A stretch of DNA of 64,000 nt from an uncultured Rikenellaceae bacterium (GTDB lineage Bacteria; Bacteroidota; Bacteroidia; Bacteroidales; Rikenellaceae), in the NCBI GenBank assembly GCA_910577285.1, contig CAJTLO010000006.1, positions 67,574-131,573 of the forward strand. Reading direction: 5' to 3'. Of this stretch, positions 17,697 to 25,769 are shown piece after piece (within the stretch, counting starts at the first letter, position 1; every line of letters starts with the position of its first letter). The notes beneath the pieces were generated by a model. The model ran no database searches. It was given only the letters and a program-made list of their open reading frames with translations, and was not told where the DNA came from. Both the position numbers and the translations under genes were made by a program.

Positions 17697-18629
17697 TCAG
17701 TCGGGTATCGACACGCCGTATACGTACAGTCCGATGGCCCCTTCGTAGGTACCCGAGAGTCTGTTGCTGGCGTCGTCGGTCAGGTCGAACTCGAAGCGGT
17801 AGCCCGCGGTCAGTTTCGTAACCGTGACCGTACCCGTGATGACGGGCGCCATCTCGCCGTAGCTTCCGTCGGCAAGCAGTTCCATGTACCAGAATCCCTT
17901 GTAGGGGGCAAAGAAACTGGAGGTCTTCTGTCCCAGGTCGATGGTGAACGGATCTTTGTAATAGAGCTCGCCGTTGCCGGGGAAAGGTTTGACCGGCCCT
18001 ACGACGTATTCACCGTCGGGAATGACGTAGTGCTGCTCCTCGTTCTGTTCGATGCGGTCGGTGACGAGGGTGAACTTCAGTTGGTGGCCGGTGCCCTCGA
18101 ACTTGCCGGTGTTCGGATTGTAGTTGACGCCTTCCGAGGAGATGGCGACCTCCCAGGTGCTGGAAGGAATGATCATTTCATCCTCCGGGGAGGCGGGAGA
18201 GATCGTGGTACGTGCCCAGGAGAGGCCCAGCTCGTTCAAATCGAAGTCCTGCGTAAGCGTGGAGTGGTGGTCCGGTGCTTCGGCCTGGGAAATCGGGATG
18301 CGTATTTCCTCCACGCCCTCCTTGTCGGCGGAGATGACGATGATGGCCGTCGCGCGACCGGAGTTGATGCGAACTTCGGTGCTGCGCTCGGTGCCCGAAT
18401 CGTTGTCGTCGACCGAAAGTACGAGAGCGTCGGTCTGTTCCTCCGCCCTCACCCACGAGGCGCCTGTTTCCACGCTCCAGGGGCCGGAAGCGTTGATGAG
18501 GATCGTTTGCGGAATGTCGACGCATTGGAACGTACAGATCGCGTCGCTGAGTTTCACGTACTCTTCCGTGTGTTGCGTGCAACCGGTGAGAAGTGCTGCG
18601 GCCGCTGCAAAGAGAATAGGTCTTTTCAT
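17697..18629 (-). CDS. Lipoprotein with BACON-like domain
   Basis: A 310-residue secreted lipoprotein. The signal is MKRPILFAAAAALLTG with the lipobox Cys at 17. Residues about 45-115 (ASGPWSVETGASWVRAEE... then VEEIRIPISQAE) match the pattern of BACON domains: a W-x-W type start, a hypervariable strand set and a closing 'I.V.Q' strand. Residues 120-310 form a beta-rich domain of unknown function with few charged repeats. BACON modules are common in Bacteroidetes surface proteins binding glycans or mucin (family knowledge; binding here is inference). The start at 18629 gives the canonical lipoprotein signal. Alone, with its own terminator. Confidence 0.8.
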   Translation of the reverse strand: MKRPILFAAAAALLTGCTQHTEEYVKLSDAICTFQCVDIPQTILINASGPWSVETGASWVRAEEQTDALVLSVDDNDSGTERSTEVRINSGRATAIIVISADKEGVEEIRIPISQAEAPDHHSTLTQDFDLNELGLSWARTTISPASPEDEMIIPSSTWEVAISSEGVNYNPNTGKFEGTGHQLKFTLVTDRIEQNEEQHYVIPDGEYVVGPVKPFPGNGELYYKDPFTIDLGQKTSSFFAPYKGFWYMELLADGSYGEMAPVITGTVTVTKLTAGYRFEFDLTDDASNRLSGTYEGAIGLYVYGVSIPD

Positions 18630-19010
18630 TTTGGAGATAGTTTGTTTATTGTATTTTTTAATTCCCGGCCTTTCATCTACCGGTAGGTGCAAGGGGGCGG
18701 GAGCTGTTCCGATTTAGGATGGAAATGTTAATTATTTCAAATCACGAGGCTAATTAAATATGTTTTGTGGTAAAAAACAATAATATATGTTTGGGCAAAA
18801 AATTCGTTAAAAACCTCTGGGTGTTTTTTAAAGGTGCTTGTGTCGAGTATTAATAAGGTAATGTGTGTTTTCGGAATTTTTTCGGAGCGAAAAAGGAATG
18901 AATTCTGAAAATATTGACAGGATATACGCAGGGGCGTGTATCGCCCTTCACAGAATGAAAAGGGCGTTGTTCCGGTTGGAGAGGGAAAGCGAGAGGGACT
19001 AATAATTGAA
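18630..19010. other. AT-rich spacer upstream of the BACON-like lipoprotein
   Basis: Markedly richer in A/T than the rest of the window, especially 18715-18910. It must hold the lipoprotein promoter, but no exact TAnnTTTG box was found on the minus strand. A 7-bp T/A-rich hairpin lies at 18878-18894 and a 10-base palindrome (ctaccggtag) near 18675. Confidence 0.6.
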
Positions 19011-19048
19011 CCGGAGCGTGCGGAACCGATCGGTTCCGCACGCTCCGG
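19011..19048 (-). terminator. Terminator hairpin of the TlpA-like gene
   Basis: A 38-base perfect palindrome followed on the minus strand by a T-rich stretch (plus-strand aataattgaa). It lies 28 bases past the stop codon. Confidence 0.7.
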
Positions 19049-19075
19049 CGAGGCGTCGGTCGCGGCGTTGTCCGC

Positions 19076-19612
19076 CTACCGGTATTGCCGCAGGAGGGCG
19101 AGATAGTCGGCGGCATCGAGCCGGGGGGCGGCTGCTTGCCATACCACCGTACCGGTGTCGTTTACGATGTAGACGCGCGGGATGCCGGCACTGGCGAAAC
19201 GGTCGTATACCGAACGGTCGCCGTCGAGGTACCAGGGCATCTGCAAGTCGTGTTCGCTCCAATACCGGTCGAGAATGTCGGGATTCTGTTCGTAGCGTCC
19301 TTTCGCCCCGCCGCGCGATACGGCCACTACGTTATAGACGGGCTCTTGGGCGACCGAACTCCACACGGCATTTATCGCCGGCAGTTCCGCCTGGCAGTCG
19401 GGGCACCAGGTGGCGAAGAAGACCAGCAGCGTCGTCCGTCCTGCGAAGTCTTTCGGAGCCTCGAAACGGAGGCCGTCCGCTCCGCTTACGACGAACGGAG
19501 GACATGCCGTTCCCACCGTGACGTATTCGGTGGCGAGGGGAGGGTTCTTCTCTGTGATGCAGGAGACCGGCAACAGCGCGGCCAGTGCCAGGTATGCGAG
19601 GTGTTTTCTCAT
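19076..19612 (-). CDS. TlpA/ResA-like thioredoxin lipoprotein
   Basis: A 178-residue lipoprotein with signal MRKHLAYLALAALLPVS and lipobox Cys18. Residues 35-178 are an AhpC/TSA-TlpA-type thioredoxin fold with the redox motif CPDC at 70-73 in FFATWCPDCQAELPA, plus the cis-Pro loop region (AGIPRVYIVNDTG). Such proteins reduce disulfides or haem-ligating cysteines in the periplasm. CPDC differs from the common CxPC pair but keeps both cysteines. The start at 19612 is chosen because it gives the signal peptide. No partner gene lies nearby. Confidence 0.88.
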   Translation of the reverse strand: MRKHLAYLALAALLPVSCITEKNPPLATEYVTVGTACPPFVVSGADGLRFEAPKDFAGRTTLLVFFATWCPDCQAELPAINAVWSSVAQEPVYNVVAVSRGGAKGRYEQNPDILDRYWSEHDLQMPWYLDGDRSVYDRFASAGIPRVYIVNDTGTVVWQAAAPRLDAADYLALLRQYR

Positions 19613-19740
19613 GGGAGTGCAGTCGATGCGGTCGCATGCGGTCGGTCGCATGCCGCCCTAAAGGTAGGGAATAATTCCGGAGAATGCGCCTTGCGGGGGA
19701 GGCCTGGGTCGGCGGCGCATGCGGCCGCCGCAAGGTGGGT

Positions 19741-19771
19741 TTTGCGGAATCGGCGAAAATGACTAACTTTG
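19741..19771 (+). promoter_or_regulatory. Promoter of dnaN
   Basis: TTTG at 19741-19744, 19 bases, then TAACTTTG at 19764-19771. This is one of the best consensus matches in the window; the leader is about 37 nt. Confidence 0.8.
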
Positions 19772-19814
19772 AAAGTTAATCGGAAAACAATAAAGTCTAA
19801 TAAAATATAGTAGT

Positions 19815-20939
19815 ATGAAGTTCGTCATATCCAGTTCCGCATTGCTGTCGTTCCTTTCGACGGCATCGAAGGTCATCAGCAGCAAGAATACCCTTCCCAT
19901 CCTCGATTACTTCCTGTTCGAGGTGAAGGAGGGGAGTCTGAAGGTGACCGCCTCCGACCTCGAAACGACCATCACCTCGACGATAATGCCCGAAAGCGTC
20001 GAGTCGGAAGGGGTGATCGCCGCACCGGTGAAACTGCTCATCGACTCGCTCAAGGAGTTCTCCGAACAGCCGCTGACCTTCGAGGCCGACGAGGAGAAGT
20101 GGGAGATAAAGATCAGCTGGAAGACGGGATCCATCACCCTGCCCGGCACCTCCGGAATGAGCTATCCCGCGGCCCAGCCCCTCGCCGACGATGCGCAGGA
20201 GCTCGACTTCGAGGTGGATGTGCTCCTGGGCGGTATCAACAAGGCCCTTTTCGCTACGGCCGACGACGAACTCCGTCCCGTGATGAACGGTATCTTCATC
20301 GACCTCACCCCCTCGCAGTACATCTTCGTGGCCACCGATGCCCACAAGCTGGTGAAATATACGGTCGATACCGAGGGCGGACCGAAGGCGTCGTTCATCC
20401 TGCCCAAGAAACCCGCCAACCTGCTCCGCACCATCCTGCTCAAGGAGGACGATACGGTGAAGGTGGCCTTCGATGCCAAGAACGTGAAGTTCACCCTGAA
20501 GAACAGCACGCTCATGTGCCGCCTCATTGAGGGGAACTATCCCAACTACAACGGCGTGATACCGGCCAACAACCCCAACAAACTCATCGTGGACCGCGTG
20601 GAACTGCTGAACGCCATCAAACGTGTGGCCGTTTGCTCCAACCAGGCCACCAACCTCATCAAGTTCGACATTGCCGACAACCGCATCAACCTGACGGCAC
20701 AGGACCTCGATTTCTCCTATTCGGCCAACGAAAGCCTGTCGTGCAGTTACGAGGGGTCGCCGGTGGTGATCGGTTTCAAGTCGACGTTCCTGGTGGAGAT
20801 ACTCTCCAATCTGGAGACCCCCAGCGTGGTCATCGAACTGGCCGACTCCACCCGTTCGGGCGTCTTCAAACCGCTTTACGACGACGTGCAGGCCAGCAAT
20901 ACGCTGATGATCCTCATGCCCATGCTCATTAACGCATAG
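19815..20939 (+). CDS. dnaN: DNA polymerase III sliding clamp (beta subunit)
   Basis: A 374-residue protein with three clamp domains in order (about 1-120, 125-250, 255-374) and the typical start MKFVISSSALLSFLSTASKVI. It forms the dimeric ring that tethers the replicative polymerase. The C-terminus LMILMPMLIN corresponds to the canonical clamp end (normally ...MPMRL), with a slightly altered last residue. The gene lies away from dnaA and is followed 10 bases later by a DnaQ-like exonuclease, which may be expressed with it. Confidence 0.95.
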   Translation: MKFVISSSALLSFLSTASKVISSKNTLPILDYFLFEVKEGSLKVTASDLETTITSTIMPESVESEGVIAAPVKLLIDSLKEFSEQPLTFEADEEKWEIKISWKTGSITLPGTSGMSYPAAQPLADDAQELDFEVDVLLGGINKALFATADDELRPVMNGIFIDLTPSQYIFVATDAHKLVKYTVDTEGGPKASFILPKKPANLLRTILLKEDDTVKVAFDAKNVKFTLKNSTLMCRLIEGNYPNYNGVIPANNPNKLIVDRVELLNAIKRVAVCSNQATNLIKFDIADNRINLTAQDLDFSYSANESLSCSYEGSPVVIGFKSTFLVEILSNLETPSVVIELADSTRSGVFKPLYDDVQASNTLMILMPMLINA

Positions 20940-20949
20940 GGGGCGACCG

Positions 20950-21726
20950 ATGGAACTGAAACTGAGAAGGCCGATCGTTTTTCTCGATCTGGAAACCACG
21001 GGTGTGGACCCGGCCAAGGACCGCATCGTGGAAGTGTCGCTGGTGAAGGTGCAGCCCGACGGGAGCGAGGAGGTGAAGACGCGGCGAATCAATCCGGGAA
21101 TGCCCATACCGCCCGAATCGACGCAGGTGCACGGCATTACCGACGACGACGTGAAGGACGAGCCCCGTTTCGAGCAGATCGCCAAGTCGCTCGCAGCCTA
21201 CATCGAGGGGTGCGACCTGGCCGGATACAACTCCAACAAGTTCGACATTCCGGTGCTGGCGGAGGAGTTTCTGCGTGCCGGGGTGGATGTCGACCTCAAG
21301 AAACGGAAGTTCGTCGATGTGCAGACCATTTTCCACAAGATGGAGCAGCGGACCCTCGTGGCCGCCTACCGTTTCTATTGCGACCGGGAGCTGGAGGGGG
21401 CCCATTCGGCCGAGGCCGACACGCTGGCTACCTACGAGGTGCTCAAGGCGCAGCTCGACCGGTATCCCGATCTGGAGAACGACGTGGAGTTTCTCGCCAG
21501 GTTCACCGAGCAGAATCGGTGTGCCGATTATGCCGGCCGCATCCTCTACGACAAGGACGACGTGGAGGTGTTCGGCTTCGGCAAGTACAAGGGGCGGCCG
21601 GTCGCCGAGGTTTTCCGGGAGGAACCGGGCTACTACTCGTGGATGATGAACGGCGATTTCCCGATGTACACCAAGAAGGTGATCACCGAGATACGCCTGC
21701 GGGATGCGGCGTTGAAGAGAAAATAG
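20950..21726 (+). CDS. DnaQ-like 3'-5' exonuclease
   Basis: A 258-residue DEDDh exonuclease. Exo I is FLDLETTGVDP (residues 12-22), Exo II lies around AGYNSNKFDIPVLAEEF (about 94-110), and Exo III is GAHSAEADTLATYEVL with the His/Asp pair (about 155-170). A C-terminal 60-residue segment (VFGFGKYKGRPVAEVFREEPGYYSWM) resembles the small DUF3820-type domain often fused to such exonucleases. It could proofread for, or repair with, the polymerase whose clamp gene precedes it by 10 bases (inference). Confidence 0.88.
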   Translation: MELKLRRPIVFLDLETTGVDPAKDRIVEVSLVKVQPDGSEEVKTRRINPGMPIPPESTQVHGITDDDVKDEPRFEQIAKSLAAYIEGCDLAGYNSNKFDIPVLAEEFLRAGVDVDLKKRKFVDVQTIFHKMEQRTLVAAYRFYCDRELEGAHSAEADTLATYEVLKAQLDRYPDLENDVEFLARFTEQNRCADYAGRILYDKDDVEVFGFGKYKGRPVAEVFREEPGYYSWMMNGDFPMYTKKVITEIRLRDAALKRK

Positions 21727-21823
21727 CGAGGATTCGGTTTTCGCGGCGGACGGCGTTCGCCCGGGCCCGTTGTCGGGCAGAACGGGTGTGGCCGGTCGGC
21801 TGCGGAGATGTCAAAGAAGTGCG

Positions 21824-23665
21824 ATGATGAAAAATTGGCTGATGATTTTCGCGGTCTCCTTCCTGTTGCTGGGAGAGGCCGTTGCCCAGACTCCGGGCGT
21901 GAAGTCGTCCGAAGTGGTGAACATGGCCGGTACCGACTACTACCTGCATACGGTAGCTCCGGGTGAAACGGTCTATTCGCTCTCGAAGCTTTACGGCATT
22001 GCCGAGGAGCGGTTTTACGAGGACAATCCGGCGGTCCGGACGAACGGCCTCAAGGCGGGCGAAAAGGTGCGGATTCTCTGTACCGACGTACCTGCGGTGG
22101 AGCTGCCGCGCCGCAAAATGCAGCGGACGTTCGTTACCCATACCGTGCAGCCGGGTGAAACCACCTATTCCATTGCCAAACGCTATTCGTTGGCGCTCAA
22201 TACGCTCATTCAGGACAACCCGGGGCTCGATCCGTCGCATCTGCGTGCCGGGCAGGAGTTGCTCATCCGGAAGTCCGAGATGGACAAGACCTCGCCCCAG
22301 CAGATCCTCGCGCAGATGGATGATTTCGCCTCCACGCTGACGGGCGTTTCCGGCGAGTATGTCTACCACCTGGTCGAGATGGGCGAGACGCTCTATTCCA
22401 TCGGCCGCCGTTACGGTGTCGCCGTTGCCGAGATCGAAGCCCATAACGATGTGAAGGAGGGGTTGAAAGCGGGGGTACTGCTTCGGATTCCTGCGGCGGA
22501 CGGACCGGCAGCTCCGCCGGCCGGAGCTGCAGCAGAAGTCGTTGCGGGGCAGAAGCCCGGTGCGGAGAACCTTGCCGGCGGCGGAGAGTCCCTCGGGACG
22601 GATACCCTCTGCGCTCCCCGTGCGGACCGGCCCTATGCGGGAAGCATGGAGCTTGCGTTGCTGCTGCCGCTTTCGGGCAGTCAGGCGATGCGGGCGGGAT
22701 TCATGGAGTTCTATCAGGGGGCGCTGATCGCCGCAGGGGAGTTGCGCGAAGCCGGTCATACGGTGACGCTGAACCTGTTCGATACGGAGCGGTCGCCCGC
22801 CAAGGTGGAGGAGATCGTGGCCGGGGAGGCGTTCCGGCGTTCGGATGCGATTATCGGACCGGTGTACGAAAACGAGCTTCCCGCCGTGGCGGAGTACTCC
22901 CGCCGCACGGGCGTGCCGGTGGTGTCGCCCCTGGCCGAGGTGGAAGGGGAGTACGGCGCCACGCTTTTCAGCATGTCGCCCCTGGCCGCGGAGCGCTACG
23001 GCAAGCTGAGGCCGCTTTTCGAGGGCGGGAAGAACGTCGTTTTCATCACCTCGGATGTGAACGACGCCGACTTCGAGCGGGAGGTCCGGACGGTCGTGGG
23101 AAACACGCCCTACCAGCGGGTGACCTACCGCAAGGGGACTCCTTCGCAGCAGATCGACGCCTTGCTGGCAGGAACCGGGACCGACAACGTCTTCGTGGTG
23201 CTGGCCGGTGACGAGACGGGGGTGGACCTTATTCTGGCTGCACTCAGTTCGGTACAGAACAGCCGCCTGGCACGTTCCCGCCGGACCGGGCCCATAACGG
23301 TGATAGGCCACTCCAAGTGGATGCGTTACCGCAATCTCGACCGGAGTCTCTTCTTCAAACTCAACGTGTCGTTCGTTACCTCCTACCATGCCGATCGCGG
23401 CGATGAGGCGGTGCGCGACTTCGACAAACGTTATATCGCGGCGTTCGGCCGGGTGCCGTCGCTCTACTCCTACCGCGGTTACGATGCGGTGAAGATGTTC
23501 GGACAGGCAGTCGCTGCGGGGCGTACCTCGCCGGTTCTCCTCGGTGAAGTGGTCGTACCGCTCCAGACTCCCTACCGTTTCCGGAACGGGGCGGGCGGCA
23601 ATACGGGCAATACCGAGTGGGCGCTGGTGACCTACGGCAGTGACTATACCATTCGCGTGCGGTAA
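21824..23665 (+). CDS. LysM (x3) protein fused to a periplasmic-binding-protein-like domain
   Basis: A 613-residue exported protein. The signal peptide covers residues 1-22 (cut after AVAQ). Three LysM modules follow at about 39-85 (HTVAPGETVYSL), 103-148 (HTVQPGETTYSI) and 179-222 (HLVEMGETLYSI). After a Pro/Ala/Gly linker (225-270), residues 273-612 resemble the type 1 periplasmic binding fold (MELALLLPLSGSQAMRAGFMEFYQGALIA; VDLILAALSSVQ). LysM binds peptidoglycan; the binding domain may sense a wall-derived or small ligand (inference). No transporter genes are adjacent. Start is 21824 or the next codon, 21827. Confidence 0.85.
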   Translation: MMKNWLMIFAVSFLLLGEAVAQTPGVKSSEVVNMAGTDYYLHTVAPGETVYSLSKLYGIAEERFYEDNPAVRTNGLKAGEKVRILCTDVPAVELPRRKMQRTFVTHTVQPGETTYSIAKRYSLALNTLIQDNPGLDPSHLRAGQELLIRKSEMDKTSPQQILAQMDDFASTLTGVSGEYVYHLVEMGETLYSIGRRYGVAVAEIEAHNDVKEGLKAGVLLRIPAADGPAAPPAGAAAEVVAGQKPGAENLAGGGESLGTDTLCAPRADRPYAGSMELALLLPLSGSQAMRAGFMEFYQGALIAAGELREAGHTVTLNLFDTERSPAKVEEIVAGEAFRRSDAIIGPVYENELPAVAEYSRRTGVPVVSPLAEVEGEYGATLFSMSPLAAERYGKLRPLFEGGKNVVFITSDVNDADFEREVRTVVGNTPYQRVTYRKGTPSQQIDALLAGTGTDNVFVVLAGDETGVDLILAALSSVQNSRLARSRRTGPITVIGHSKWMRYRNLDRSLFFKLNVSFVTSYHADRGDEAVRDFDKRYIAAFGRVPSLYSYRGYDAVKMFGQAVAAGRTSPVLLGEVVVPLQTPYRFRNGAGGNTGNTEWALVTYGSDYTIRVR

Positions 23666-23703
23666 GGGCCGGACGCGGAAGCAAATACAGAATACGATTC
23701 GAT

Positions 23704-24348
23704 ATGTCCAATACCAATATTCCCGAGAAGACCATCGAGCGGTTGAGCGAGTACCGCCGCACGCTGATGAACCTGCACCGCCAGGGCATCACGCATATCT
23801 TCTCGCATGTGCTTGCCGGCATGCAGGGCATCACCGCGGTGCAGGTGCGTCGCGACCTGATGCTGATCGGCTTTTCGAGCGACACGAAAAAAGGGTACGA
23901 TGTCGAGGTGTTGATCGATTTCATCAACGGCATTCTCGACAGCTCCGCTCCGATGAACATCGCCGTGATCGGCATGGGACACCTGGGGCAGGCCATTACC
24001 CGTTACTTCAACGGCAAGGGGCTGAACCTGAAAATCGTGGCCGCTTTCGACGTGGACCCGGAGAAGGTGGGGAAGACCATCGAGGAGATACCGTGCTACA
24101 GCATGGACGATTTCGAGGCGGATGTGTCGAACCTCGATATCAATATCGCGGTGCTGTCGTGTCCGTCGCGCATAGCGTCCGATCTGGTCGTGCCGATCGT
24201 CAATGCCGGTATCAAGGGGGTGCTCAACTTCACCTCCAAACCGTTGAACTTTCCGCTCGGCATCGTGGTGGAGAACTACGACATCACCACGCTCCTGGAG
24301 AAGGTCGCCTATTTCGTGAAGGAGAACGAGGAGAACAATGAAATGTAG
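23704..24348 (+). CDS. rex: Redox-sensing transcriptional repressor Rex
   Basis: A 214-residue NADH/NAD+-responsive repressor. The N-terminal winged helix spans residues 1-80 (ITAVQVRRDLMLIGFSSDTKKGYDVEVL, the family recognition helix region) and the Rossmann domain starts at IAVIGMGHLGQAI near 85-97. C-terminal residues swap between monomers. Rex blocks fermentation and electron-transport genes until NADH rises. It sits 38 bases after the LysM gene and 6 bases before ribF, so it is likely in one transcript with them. Confidence 0.9.
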   Translation: MSNTNIPEKTIERLSEYRRTLMNLHRQGITHIFSHVLAGMQGITAVQVRRDLMLIGFSSDTKKGYDVEVLIDFINGILDSSAPMNIAVIGMGHLGQAITRYFNGKGLNLKIVAAFDVDPEKVGKTIEEIPCYSMDDFEADVSNLDINIAVLSCPSRIASDLVVPIVNAGIKGVLNFTSKPLNFPLGIVVENYDITTLLEKVAYFVKENEENNEM

Positions 24349-24354
24349 CGGGCG

Positions 24355-25119
24355 ATGAGGGTATTCCGTTCGGCGGACGAGTTTCCGTCCATTCGTTTTC
24401 CGGTCGTCACCATGGGCTCCTACGACGGGCTGCACTTCGGGCACCGTGTCCTGCTGGAACGGGTGCGGCAGCGGGCGGCCGAGGCGGGCGGCGAGAGTGT
24501 GGTCGTGACTTTCTGGCCCCATCCGCGGCAGGTGCTTCCGGGCGGCGGCGAGGTGAAGCTGCTCAATACGCTCGAGGAGAAGCTCTATCTGTTGCGGGAG
24601 GCGGGGATCGACAACGTGGCGGTGCTTCCTTTCACGCCCGGTCTGGCGGGCATGTCGTCGGACGATTTCGTGCGGAAGGTGCTCGTCGGCGGATTGGGCA
24701 TGAAGCATTTCGTGGTGGGATACAACCACCGTTTCGGCAGCGGGAAGCAGGGCGATTTTGCCTCGCTGCAACAATTGCAGGAGGGGCTCGGTTTCGTCGC
24801 CGAGCGTGTCGGGCGGCGCGATGTACACGAGGAAAAAGTGAGTTCCACCGTCATTCGGGGCATGATCGCCGCCGGGGAGATGACCCGTGCGGCGGAGTTC
24901 CTTACCCGGGGATATATCCTGATCGCGGATTTGCGGGACGGGCGCGTGCTGCCGGGTGCGGCGGAGAAACTGCTCCCTCCGCCGGGCCGTTATCCCGTTG
25001 CGGTGGAGACCGAGGGACGCCGGCTGCGGGAGGTACTTGTCGTCGGCGAGGAGGGCACGGTGCGGCTTGCCGGCTGGAGCGGCGGCGACTGCGACGGGGT
25101 GCTGATAACGTTTATATAA
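24355..25119 (+). CDS. RibF-like FAD synthetase with reduced riboflavin-kinase domain
   Basis: A 254-residue protein. The N-terminal FMN adenylyltransferase domain looks complete: GSYDGLHFGHRVLL (nucleotidyltransferase HxGH) near residues 22-35, TFWPHPRQVL, VGYNHRFGSGKQGD and KVSSTVIRGMI. The C-terminal part (about 185-254) is only 70 residues and lacks the recognisable flavokinase pattern (GR-x-LGFPTAN, the Asn-bearing strand and the catalytic Glu helix). Bifunctional RibF is usually over 300 residues. It may therefore make FAD from FMN but not FMN from riboflavin; a separate kinase would be needed (inference). It follows rex by six bases. Confidence 0.82.
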   Translation: MRVFRSADEFPSIRFPVVTMGSYDGLHFGHRVLLERVRQRAAEAGGESVVVTFWPHPRQVLPGGGEVKLLNTLEEKLYLLREAGIDNVAVLPFTPGLAGMSSDDFVRKVLVGGLGMKHFVVGYNHRFGSGKQGDFASLQQLQEGLGFVAERVGRRDVHEEKVSSTVIRGMIAAGEMTRAAEFLTRGYILIADLRDGRVLPGAAEKLLPPPGRYPVAVETEGRRLREVLVVGEEGTVRLAGWSGGDCDGVLITFI

Positions 25120-25131
25120 TAGGGCGAGGAG

Positions 25132-25539
25132 ATGGAAAGGATGCCGGAATCGGAGGTGCGGATACGTGTAAGGTACAAGGAGACCGACAACATGGGAGTG
25201 GTGCACCACTCCAACTACGTAAATTATTACGAGGTGGCGCGTACGGAGATGATGCGCGAACGCGGGCTCACCTATAAAGAGATGGAGGCACGCGGAGTGA
25301 TGCTTCCCGTGCGCGAGGTGCGCATCGAATACCTCGCGCCGGCCTATTACGACGATCTGCTGACGGTGCGCATACGGATTGCGGAGCGGCCGGGCGTGAA
25401 GCTGAAGTTTGCGCACGAGATTTACAACGAGGCCGGCGAGCTGATCAATACCGGTACGGTGACGCTCGTGTTCGTCGATGCGGCCACCCGTCGTCCGCTG
25501 CGTGCGCCGCAGTGGTTCCTCGAGCTGTTCGACTGCTGA
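25132..25539 (+). CDS. Acyl-CoA thioesterase, YbgC/FadM hotdog family
   Basis: A 135-residue hotdog-fold protein. The active-site segment TDNMGVVHHSNYVNYYEVARTE (about residues 17-38) has the Asp-x(3)-Val-x-His/Asn arrangement of 4-hydroxybenzoyl-CoA thioesterase-like enzymes. It hydrolyses some acyl-CoA or acyl-ACP; the substrate is unknown. It begins 12 bases after ribF with GAGGAG directly before the ATG and closes the likely rex-ribF operon. Confidence 0.85.
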   Translation: MERMPESEVRIRVRYKETDNMGVVHHSNYVNYYEVARTEMMRERGLTYKEMEARGVMLPVREVRIEYLAPAYYDDLLTVRIRIAERPGVKLKFAHEIYNEAGELINTGTVTLVFVDAATRRPLRAPQWFLELFDC

Positions 25540-25769
25540 GGCGGGCTGGTTTTTCCGGATGCTTTCCGTCGGGGTCGGGGGAGACCGCGGCGGAAAGTTT
25601 GCTTTTCGGGGGAGGGCGGTTTTGTCAGGTGTTGCCGCCGGCCGGTCCTGCGGTTCGGCAGAAAGGCGGTAATTGTGTCATAGGTGTCTGTCACTATGGC
25701 ACCTTCCGGAGGGTGGCATATCGTTTGTGTCCTTGCGGTTCACTTCGCAACTACAAATAAACGATAGAT

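Noticed and set aside
17580..18686. A 368-codon plus-strand frame over the BACON-like lipoprotein
   Set aside because: It is antisense to a protein with a clear signal peptide, lipobox and terminator; Gly/Arg/Val-rich shadow composition.
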